A DNA stretch of 56,734 nucleotides, taken from NCBI GenBank assembly GCA_037176905.1, contig JBBBWG010027990.1:3080-59813 (forward strand), written 5' to 3'. The notes beneath the pieces were generated by a model. The model was not told the DNA's origin and did no database searches. It worked only from the letters and a program-made list of their open reading frames with translations. Below, one piece after another: positions 22,601 through 31,440 of this stretch; position 1 is the stretch's first letter; the number at the start of each line of letters is the position of its first letter. The DNA comes from Azolla pinnata (taxonomy: Eukaryota > Streptophyta > Polypodiopsida > Salviniales > Salviniaceae). Both the position numbers and the translations under genes were made by a program.

Positions 22601-23913
22601 CGAAATCTATATATTATAACATAGTTCCCAGGATTGAAGCTTACACGTTCTTTGCCAAAGATTCACATCAAAACAGATAGATTGGTGTTTTACATGTGTG
22701 GTTTGAAGACAATATTAGCATTCCACCACGGATAGGATGGATTATCATCCAAGGGTACCATGCCTTACCACAAATTAGAGGAGTACCGTCAACTACAAAA
22801 ACTTTTCATTTTATTGCATCAATACAGATATGTCAGTGTTTCACATATGGCCCTAGTATTTGAGAACATAAGGTTTAAATACTCCACCATATATCACGAC
22901 TTACCACATATTAATAGAGTACAGTTTACTACGAAAGCTATGCATTTTCATGCAGCTCTCGGGATCGAAGGTTATGCATTTTAGCATCAATTTGCATAGA
23001 TACAGTGCCTTATTAAATATTTGTAGAGCGTAGACTACAGTCTACTATGAAGACTATGGATTTCCGTTCAGTTCTCCGGATCAAAGCTTAGTACAGTAAA
23101 GTCTATTATGAAAACTGTGCATCTTCGTGTCACAGTTCTGACAGTCAAAAATAGCACATTTTGACTGCAATCCATAGCAGATTCGAGTCAGAATCAAATG
23201 CAGGTAAACAGCATCGACAGGTCGACAAATATCCATGGATTCGTCACAGATCATCATCAAAGATCAAGATATTTATCAATTCAGCACAGATTTCATTGAA
23301 AGATCAGTGATTTAACAAGGATAGACAAAAACCTACCAATGTATTGCTAACTTACACAGAGATTAGCATCAAAGATAAGGGAGAACATGTCAATTTAACG
23401 CTGATTATCATTAAAGGTCAACAGAAAATAAATGGCACACACAATAACATCAAAGATCAGAAAGTGAACACATGCTAGCGGTGGATATCGAAACATTTCT
23501 ACCAATAACACAGAATAGCACCGAAGATCAGGAAATTAACACAGATAACCAACAAATATCCCACAGAAAATCGATCTATCCGACACATATTTAGACCAAA
23601 AAAAGTAAAAAAAACTCAAGATATAAATTAGCATCGACAATCAACAAAGCGATCTATTGATCAACTACAGATCGCATTCAAAATCAACAAATTTCTCAAC
23701 TCAGCAAATACGGTAATCAGCAATAAACAGATCGCATTAACAGATTCCACACGGCTTAAGTTTCAAGGATCGGCCAAAAACATTTTCCGTCAGGACAGGT
23801 TTAGCATGGGAGACAATTCAAGATCGGCAATTTTCTTCTAAATCGAGCTAAAATGACAAATACAGAAATGTACATACCGTGTTCTCGAAATCCTTGAGGT
23901 ATTCCGCTTCCAT
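16631..23913 (-). CDS. LisH-CTLH-CRA domain protein (RanBPM/GID8-like)
   Basis: Seven exons on the minus strand give 208 residues: 23878-23913, 22102-22243, 21747-21894, 21579-21654, 17140-17251, 16714-16805 and 16631-16651. The product starts MEAEYLKDFENT, then a LisH motif (DADVRKIVLSYLVHNCFKET, about 16-46), a CTLH helix pair (YRHVMEGNPLKAIELSLQIS, then DVLFDLLTLHFVELVRAKNC, about 61-108) and a CRA region (ALEFAQRELTIYGKM, then DYMTLLAYEEPEKSPVFGLL and LERLLQQATVV). Family members are subunits of the GID/CTLH ubiquitin-ligase complex and bind partners through these helices. It resembles a short Arabidopsis LisH/RanBPM protein of about 213 residues, probably At1g06060. Splice phases agree at every junction. 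The last exon (six codons, GKDAQLSA-stop) is the least certain. Intron 4 is 4.3 kb and full of repeats. Confidence 0.88.
18755..20160. repeat. Dispersed and tandem repeats inside intron 4 of the LisH gene
   Basis: Two families are visible. The first is a pair of direct copies at 19308-19439 and 19468-19597 (offset 160 bp), about 90% alike, both beginning GCCTTGATGCAATGTGG and ending in ACTGTNGATGTGCAGACA. The end motif recurs at about 19807-19832. The second occurs at about 18763-18880, 19915-20000 and 20045-20175, sharing ATGTGATGTGTG, ACTCTGGTGAT and ATAGGACA-CTCTTATAT segments in the same order. They look like decayed pieces of an unnamed non-coding mobile element. Confidence 0.6.
19418..19455. 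repeat. Perfect hairpin, 17-bp arms with 4-base loop
   Basis: CTGTATACTGTGGATGT (19418-19434) and its exact reverse complement (19439-19455) flank the loop GCAG. It sits at the end of the first 160-bp repeat copy. The second copy has only one arm, so the inverted arm arose or was lost after duplication. Confidence 0.85.
20936..21048. ncRNA. MicroRNA-like foldback (candidate only)
   Basis: An imperfect inverted repeat pairs 20936-20976 with 21008-21048. About 41 bp per arm have roughly six mismatches, and the core TCTTCCATATTTTTCTATT is perfectly paired. The loop is about 30 bases. The size and near-perfect pairing fit a plant MIRNA precursor or a small foldback transposon. It lies in intron 4 of the LisH gene. 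No target or expression evidence exists here, and a MITE is equally possible. Confidence 0.35.
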
Positions 23914-24329
23914 TGCTCTCGGAATCGAAGAGAAGAAAAAGGAGACGAAAGTAACAACAAATTCAGCTTAGGACGCAGAGGAAATGGAAGCCCGACGAAT
24001 TCCGCTACCACGGTTTCCTCCGCGTGTGAAACGAAGCGGGTGGGAAAGGATGGACAGAAGGATGGTGTAACCAGGGACAAGTAGGGTTAGCAAATCCAGT
24101 TTTTGAGGTTTTCATTCAGTTGATGGGACGGGGAGATGAGAGAAGGGCCGAGGCACAGAAAGATCAGCGTTGATGGGGACGAGCGAATAGGCATCCACGG
24201 TCGGTCTTCCGGGGTTCCTCACTCCAGAAAGAACGGAATAAAGGCGGGGAGAGGAGCAGCACACAGGCAGAGAGACGAAGATTAGGGTTAGGGCTAGGGC
24301 AGCAGGAAAAAAACACAGACAGATTCAGA
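23914..24329. promoter_or_regulatory. Upstream region of the LisH gene
   Basis: Directly upstream of the LisH ATG (minus strand), moderately GC-rich, without its own gene. It should contain the 5' UTR and promoter. TTAGGGTTAGGG-type boxes appear near 24281-24297, before the long array begins. Confidence 0.4.
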
Positions 24330-24517
24330 TTAGGGTTAGGGTTAGGGTTAGGGTTAGGGTTAGGGTTAGGGTTNNNNNNNNNNNNNNNNNNNNNNNNNNN
24401 NNNNNNNNNNNNNNNNNNNNNNNNNNNNNNNNNNNNNNNNNNNNNNNNNNNNNNNNNNNNNNNNNNNNNNNNNTTAGGGTTAGGGTTAGGGTTAGGGTTA
24501 GGGTTAGGGTTAGGGTT
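24330..24517. repeat. Interstitial TTAGGG array spanning a 100-N assembly gap
   Basis: About seven exact TTAGGG units (24330-24373) run into 100 N (24374-24473) and continue for about seven more in the same orientation (24474-24517). The period is six, not the usual plant seven. The same unit and orientation on both sides indicate one array broken by the assembly, of unknown true length. Gene-bearing sequence on both sides means it is interstitial unless the join is wrong. Confidence 0.9.
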
Positions 24518-24677
24518 TGCGAAGGCGATGGAAAGAAGCCGAAAGGTCGTTAAGGACGTCTGCTAATTTCCTTTAATTTCCCCTAATTTCCCCTATTTAT
24601 TTATTTGGAAAATTGCCAAAAAAAAAAACGCCTCACAAAATTATAAATTAACATTCTAACGCCTTGTTAAATTAAGA

Positions 24678-25145
24678 TAAACAAAATTAACACCCAATTA
24701 ATTCCACTCAAGATTTCACACCCAATTAATTCCATTAGCATCGTTAATTAGTTTTGTTAGTATAACGATAATTGATTTTGTTCCAATTTGATCTTTGATC
24801 GATTCCATTACTCAATTCGACTAATAAAAATCTAGCAATTATAGAATCTAAATTAATTGATTGACGAACTGAGCGTTAATCATTCAATTAATTTGATGTT
24901 AATTAATCTCGCAATGAGCTTAATTAACATCAAATAAACAAAATTAACACCCACTTAATTCCACTCAAGATTTAACACCCAATTAATTCCACTAGTATCG
25001 TTAATTAGTTTTGTTAGTATAACAATAATTGATTTTGTTCCTATTCGATCTTTGATCGATTCCCTTACTCGATTCGACTAATAAAAATCTAGCAATTTTG
25101 GAATCTAAATTAATTGATTGACGAATTGATCGTTAATCAATTGAT
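24678..25145. repeat. Tandem duplication, about 256-bp unit, two copies
   Basis: The segment beginning ATAAACAAAATTAACACCCA at about 24678 recurs at about 24934. It shares blocks such as TTAGTTTTGTTAGTATAAC, GATCTTTGATCGATTCC and TAATAAAAATCTAGCAATT in the same order. The copies differ by a small number of substitutions. AT-rich and non-coding, next to the TTAGGG array. Confidence 0.8.
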
Positions 25146-26090
25146 TAAGTAACTAAGCGCTCGTCTTTAATTTCTAATTTTAATAGGCATTAAACTGTAA
25201 CTTATACTTTTGCTAGGCGTTTGTTTTGGGGTAATATTACCTTATTTATCCTGAAAAAGAATGGCTCTTTGTCTGCTTTCTTGCATCGTGCGCCCGGCTT
25301 CCGTCTTTGTTGCCTTCTATCTCTTCACTATTTTGATGGATCAACATACTTCTAGCCCGAATACTTGGGTCAACAAGCAAGCAGAGCAGAAAACATAGAG
25401 ATATGTCAAGAGATGTCGAATATGGTCATTCACTAGCCATGTTCGCATTGTTCATATAGACAAGTTATACTTATAATAAGCTTAAAAGGATTTAGCCCTA
25501 GCTTGGACTATATAAATCAAGCTTGAACGGTTGTTTCGTATTGTTGCCTCCATCAGTAACACATTGTGAAATGTTATGTTTTTCTAAATGCCCTATTTTA
25601 AATTAATTTGGGGTGTTTTTTATAACTTTAAAAAACATTTTAAATAAGAAATACTATATATTTTCAATTTCTTTATAATAGATTATTTAAAACATGAAAT
25701 TAAATCCTTTTCTTTGCTCCCAAAATTGCGAACATATACACCTTTTAGAACTAAGATAAGAGGCGAAAATAAGCCGAAGAGTTGAGATCTAAGAAAATAA
25801 ATGACAAGGTCAAACCCTCTTTCTTTATTTATATCGGATGTATATTTGAGCCTATTTATGTAAGATATTTTCTTTCTTATTTGTTTATTTTCTCATGTAC
25901 ATATTATGTATATATATATATATATAATGTATGTGTATGTATGAATGCATATGTTTGTAATGTTGCAAATATGTATGGATATGATCATGAATTACACACG
26001 CGCACACATGTACAGATTGGTAATATACTAATTAATATATAATTGTATTTATTATGTGATTTTAATTTCAAGATGATGCTAGAACTAATA
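25146..26090. other. AT-rich spacer, no gene seen
   Basis: A 45-codon open frame starts at 25261 (+) with MALCLLSCIVRPASVFVAFY, hydrophobic like a signal peptide. It has no domain and no clear context, so it is not called. A TA run lies near 25911-25927. Otherwise featureless. Confidence 0.4.
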
Positions 26091-26094
26091 GATC

Positions 26095-26580
26095 ACGAGT
26101 TAGAAATTAACTTTGTCAATATTGATGCATGGTAGATGCAAAATTGTGAGTGATGTACCTTGCATATGCATCAATATCGACGTGTAGTAAACGCAAATAC
26201 CACGCAAATTTGTGATTGATCCATTAATTTTTCTATATATTTTTCGGCACATACATGGCAAATTGCGCATCAAGTATGCGTTAAATATGCGTCAATTGTG
26301 TGTCATATGCTAGTGAAATATATGTTTACTGCATGCCAGAATTTTCTGTTTTTTGAAGCAACAACGGCAAATTTTCACTTCAAAATACACGTCAAATTTG
26401 CGATAAGGAAACAGTGCGTCAAATATGTGTCTATTGCACGACAAAAATTCCGAGAAAAATTTGCGTCAAATACGCAACAACTTTGATGATGATTACGTAT
26501 TATAAAGTTGACGGGACTTAGATGCGACACGTCAATTGGGCATCAAGTTTGACGCATTTCAGAGCCCAAGTTTGCCGAGA
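26095..26580. repeat. Field of degenerate TGCGTCAA / TTTGACGCA motifs
   Basis: Variants of GCGTCAAAT, GCATCAAGT and TTTGACGC recur more than ten times in about 480 bp on both strands, spaced irregularly at about 15-50 bp. This resembles the subterminal repeat arrays at the ends of CACTA or hAT DNA transposons. No transposase, terminal inverted repeat or target duplication could be fixed, so the class is open. Confidence 0.35.
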
Positions 26581-27886
26581 CCACAGACTTGTTGCACGCA
26601 TCAGGTGGTGGAGGAGGTGATCACAAGGAATAGCAACATAATTAATTTCCGAGCACTAAGACGTGCGATGAGCATTTGTGTCACTATATTGCTGTCAAAG
26701 AGAAGGCCTTGAAATCCAGCGAGACCATCAAATTCAGTTTTGCTTTATAAATATCAATCAGGTAAGAAGAGTAGTGTATTTGTTCGCACTGCAAAAGTCA
26801 ACGACATTGTCGGCATTATATCAAGTAACATTGCAAATGACCGTGGCCCGTCTGTCTATCTGTTTGGCGATGGCGACGAGCAACGATCAAGTCGTCGAAT
26901 ATTTGACTCCGATCATGTCGCGCAGATGCGGTGGGAGACCTTGCTAGCGTCACGATTTTCCGTTTCTGTAATATATATGTATGTATGTATGCATAATGGT
27001 TTTGTCGTTCGATATCAATGGAATAAGTACAAAATCCCCAGCTCCGATGCAGCACCATCAACCCTGGGAATGTAGATTCGGCTCCACGATATAACCCTGG
27101 GAATGTCAATGTCCAGATTCGGCTCCACGATATAACTCTGGGAATGCCAACCTCACAAATTCAAGCGGCCAAAAATCATCCCCAATCGGCATCAACCACT
27201 CCCTAACCACAAGGGCAGCATCATTCATTAGAAGAGATTAACGTCCAGCAAACGCATCGCTGAGAGTGAATCGTTGGGGTTCTAAAGAGATCGATTCATG
27301 TATTATCCAACCCACCAAGGAATCAGCGATTTCGATAGGACAAGCCGGATACGCAATCGGTGCGGCCCCGAAAATAAGAGGCGACGGTTCCATTGAAAGG
27401 TTAATCGAGCAGAAATCCGATCAACATTAGATTAACGTTCGTTATTGTTACCACGTCCACCACCAAGCGATGGATGCCGTCGTTAGCACAAGCCACCAAA
27501 TATGGGACTGCGATATGACACTAGGGTGGATGGAGTTCTGGTCTCTAGCCCTAGCTCTACTCTTATCTATCCGGGACAAAAGGTGCACAATGCCATCTGG
27601 CTCATTTTTATTACATCCCTATTCAAAGTTGTCAGCACACAAAACGAATGTTTGTACAGCTACGCGGCGGCGGCGGCAACAATGGTTTGGGGGGTGAGAG
27701 CGAGATTGATTGATGTATAATACATAATATATACGGGCTAGGAACATTGGTAACAGGAACTGCCCTAACACCAAGAAGTACCCAAGTACTAGAGAGCTTT
27801 GAAACCTTTATTGTTTTGAGTTCCAAGCGGAGATGACGACAGACAGAGCGAGAAACAAGATTCGAAGATTGCATATGCCCTTAGCG
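26581..27886. other. Spacer downstream of the dirigent-like gene
   Basis: A frame at 26740-27075 (+) reads KSSVFVRTAKVNDIVGIISS and is unrecognised. A short direct duplication around 27074-27150 repeats AGATTCGGCTCCACGATATA and CTGGGAATG. The right end (27720-27886) is probably the 3' UTR of the minus-strand dirigent-like gene. No RNA gene is seen. Confidence 0.4.
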
Positions 27887-28184
27887 TCAGAGCCAGATGC
27901 TTGCGTTGTAGCCGGTTACGACGACGGGGGCGCCCGAGGCGCGGGTGATGGAGACGACGCGGCCGACGCTGAAGCCGCGGGCGCGGCGGAAGGCGCCGGT
28001 GCCGCCGACGATGGCGAGCTCCCAGGGCAGGCCGCTCGAGAACGCGGCCTCGCCGTGATGGGACCAAGTGCCGCGGAGGGCGGTACCTACAAGGGAACCA
28101 ATCCCTCGCGATTAAGTGATATATAGTACAAGGACATCTTCTCTATCGAAATCGAATTCGCACTCGATCGTCCTTAAATACATA

Positions 28185-28220
<36 letters not shown>

Positions 28221-28645
28221 CACACATATTGGTTCTTTCGATCCGATCTCGTAATCGTACCGTTCACGCCCTCGTAGTGCACGACGTTGGACACGACGAA
28301 CACCGTGGACGCGGCCGTGTTGGTGACGACGGTGGACGTTCCGCGCACGGCGACGACGCGGAGCGCGCCGCTGTCCGCGGGCAGCCACGTCGTCGCCGGG
28401 TAGTCGTACAAGAACTGCAGGCCGACGCCCGTCAGCGTGCCGTTGGCCGGGGGCTGCGCCGCGGGCACCGTGCCGAACTCGTTCAGCCCCAGCTGCTGGT
28501 ACAGGTAGTACTCGATCACCGCGTCGGGCTTCCTCGGCGGCCCATCTGCGCCGACGTGCGCCGCGCCGACGAAAACAACGACGACGAGCGCCGCGACGAT
28601 CGCTGCGACAAGCTTCGCGCGATCCGCTGCGCTTCTGCTAGCCAT
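27887..28645 (-). CDS. Dirigent-like secreted protein
   Basis: Two exons (28261-28645 and 27887-28086) give 194 residues. The N-terminus has a basic start and a strong hydrophobic core (KLVAAIVAALVVVVFVGAAH), a signal peptide for the apoplast. The mature part has beta-strand blocks typical of the dirigent/allene-oxide-cyclase-like barrel: LRVVAVRGTSTVVTNTAAST, VHYEGVNGTALRGTWS and the family hallmark VGGTGAFRRARGFSVGRVV. Dirigent proteins steer phenoxy-radical coupling in lignan and lignin formation. The substrate and stereospecificity cannot be read here. The N-terminal barrel half is weakly conserved, so a distant clade is likely. The intron carries a TACA microsatellite (about 28178-28213). 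Both exons are very GC-rich and contrast with the flanks. Confidence 0.75.
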
Positions 28646-29100
28646 TGCGCTTTTCGGTTTTTATTTTATTTTCTCCTTCTCGCTCGCTACGCGCCCTCGA
28701 CCAGATGCCGAGAGAGAGAGAGACACAGAGAGACACAGAGAGAGAGAGACAAGAGATAGGATACTGAGAGACAAGAAACGCGCGGGGTTCGATCTAATGC
28801 CCCTCTGCTGTAGCTAGCCCCGACTCGAGGCAAGAGCGCCGCAACGCAGGTTCGGAGCCTGACCAAACGAGGGCAAATGACGCGAGAGACAAGTTACCGC
28901 TGAGAGCGCGACAGACGAACCCGCACCGCAGATGGAGGGTGATGGGAGCTTGCTTTTCTCCTCTCTCTCGCTTCCGACGCACGAAAAAGGATCGGATCGA
29001 ATCGGACTCGGTTTCGAGCGCGGCGGACGATAGATGCTGCTTGGATGCGGAATTTATAGTTCCCCTATCTATCGATCGATCCACCGCCACCCCATTGTTC
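28646..29100. promoter_or_regulatory. Upstream region of the dirigent-like gene
   Basis: Immediately upstream of the dirigent-like ATG on the minus strand. It contains a GA/GAGAC-rich run (about 28710-28752), a kind of sequence common in plant core promoters and 5' UTRs. No other gene is visible. Confidence 0.4.
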
Positions 29101-30720
29101 TTGTTTGGAGGTCAAACAGGCTCTTTCGTTCGGATCATACGTTGTGACTTATTCAAACCCTTGTCCCCCCCCTAGACGGTTTCTACGCCCGAATGTCAAC
29201 CCCAACCAACCAACCCAACCCCGAATCCGTGGGGAGGCCTGTGAAGGAAGAGGCACCGATACGTTCTCGAAATCATCGAGACTTTCGCTCCCACGACGAG
29301 CGTTTTCCAGGTGCGTCTGGCCATAATAACGTGTTCCGTGGCCCCCATGGCCGCGTTCAGTTCGTCGGACAACGCCCGTGACGATATGTCTGTCTTGGCG
29401 CCGATGTCTGTGATGCCAGATGTTGCCTAAACCGCCGCGATGCCTAGTTACACGGCAATGTAAGATTGATGCGACGAGTAGGCACAACTGATGCATGCGG
29501 TTCCTCCTCGCTCGCCTGATCAACCTTCTTCACGATTCTTTCGTTTCCCGTCTGTCTCTCTCGCTCATATCGGTGACCAGTGGCTCTATCCTATAATCTA
29601 TCATCGTCGTCGTCGCCGTCATCAGCATCAGTATCATCATCATCCAAGATCACGAGATGTCAGAGCCCTGAGCGATGTATTACTACTCGTAGCAGAGGAA
29701 CCTGTTTACCACTTTCGACGATGATTATGGTGGTGTTCCACCGGCCACCACCATCGGCAAATTGCACCAGATACGTCGCTCGAGATCGACGGCACCGAAC
29801 TATTTTTTGGACCATCTTGTTGACAAATCGGAGCTCTACCCCCATCTCTTGTATCCAATCCAGTTGACCTCGCGAGCTCTGCGAACGCGGATCATTGCCA
29901 GAAAAGGTTGAGGAGGAAAACGTGTGTCGATCTCTGTTTAGCCTAAGCACATCAACGCGAATACGGCCAAGGCAAAAAACAAGGAGGAGAAAAACACGCG
30001 ATTTGGGAGTCTAGATCGACGTTTTCCCGAATCGGAGGTTAGGCCACCATCACCTACATGGGACAAATGAGGATGGGCCATACCATAAGAAATGCTACTA
30101 GCCAAACAAACGTTCAAGCATCGACATAACATGACCATGGGAATCTGTTCGCAAAACTCTGGAGCTATGATACGTCTTTATCAGATTATGCTCAAAAGGC
30201 CAGATTTTCCACCCAAAGGTCACAATGCCCGAAAGCCATATTTCGTTTGCAAGCTCGAGGGACTTTCAACCCCAAGCTCCTTTAATTCCAAGACAAAGCA
30301 TCTCCCTACTACCACTTTGAGGAAACAAAAACCGAAGTGAACCAATTAAGAACCGACAAAAAAATCTGATCGCTTTTGGAAAAACTTAGAACTTGAGCAC
30401 CACTTCAATTAATTTAGAGTTAAATCCTTAAGGTTCAACAGCAAATCATTGAATTATAAACCAAACGGAATCGAACTTTTATCAGCCCTCAACTCAAACT
30501 TTGACCAACTTTCTAGATAAGTGGATACACAAACATTATTATGCGCTTTTAGGTCGTATCGGCTTAGAGCGGGCGTTAATATGTCTTTCTTTTTCTTTCC
30601 TTCTTTCTTAGTTAGTTCAGTTTCCACAGACGGATTCGCAACGGGCTGCATGACAATTACAGTAGCATCTCGAGTTCACAGATCTGGAAGGAAACACTTG
30701 TCGTCCATCGCACGAACTTG
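29101..30720. other. Spacer, no gene recognised
   Basis: Frames on both strands (for example 29149-29523 - and 29660-29950 -) have mixed composition and no recognised motif. The stretch 29150-29560 has an Arg-rich reading that might be a decayed mobile element, but nothing diagnostic is present. A CGT/CATCAT-rich patch lies at about 29603-29645. Confidence 0.35.
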
Positions 30721-30722
30721 GC

Positions 30723-31219
30723 TAATCGTCGGTAAATTATCTTCTCGCATTCTAGCTGTGTCTCGATTCGCAAGGAAAGAATTAGCGGGCAAATCTAACA
30801 TTTCATGCGAAATGGAAAGATAACCCCTTTCTACAGAATGAATAACTATGTACTCGAACGAAATTATATAGCACTTAGGCGTTTATTTCTCTGTCTCCGA
30901 ACTTCATGGTACAAGTTGTACAGTCTTATGACCTTTTTAATCGACGACAACCCAAGATTTTCATTCCACTGTAAAATACAAAACAAACAAATCGCATTCT
31001 AGCAAATCGTTGGTAAATTATCTTCTCGCATTCTAGCTGATATCGAGTCACGGGGAAGAATTAACAGGTGAAATCTAACGTTTCACGCCAAACGGAAAGA
31101 TAACCCCTTCTTACATTACGAAGAACTATTGTACTCGAATGGAATTATATAGCACTTAGGTGGTTATTTCTGTCGCTAATCTTCTTGGTACAATTTGTAC
31201 AGTTTTATGACCTTTTTTT
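30723..31219. repeat. Direct duplication, about 216-bp copies, offset 281 bp
   Basis: Copies at 30723-30939 and 31004-31219 share TAAATTATCTTCTCGCATTC, GGAAAGATAACCCCTT, AATTATATAGCACTTAGG and TTATGACCTTTTT in the same order, at roughly 80-85% identity. Non-coding, and ends about 220 bp before the TEDC1-like gene, so the right copy may lie in its promoter. Confidence 0.8.
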
Positions 31220-31440
31220 TTAAAACAGGAGAATGAAAAGAAACCAAAAAATAAAAGGGAACGGAAAATAAAAAATCGATTTATTCCATCTTGGTTTTCT
31301 TTTTCCCCGCCTTTTTTTTTGGCGGGAGGAATTCAAAACGGGTTTTAAAATAATTAGGAGAAGAAAGCAACGACATTTCCCGTATTTATTTATTTATTTA
31401 ATTGAGCGGGCTAGAGAGAGGAAAATCGGGAAGAGAGAGA

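Noticed and set aside
26740-27075. Protein-coding gene
   Set aside because: A 111-codon frame without domain, splice partner or neighbour support; its end runs into a GTAT microsatellite.
29149-29950. Arg-rich minus-strand frames as a gene or retroelement
   Set aside because: No diagnostic motif could be found in either reading; left as unassigned spacer.
31402-31440. Earlier start for the TEDC1-like protein
   Set aside because: The upstream extension begins at TTG; the first ATG is 31441 and fits a plant start.
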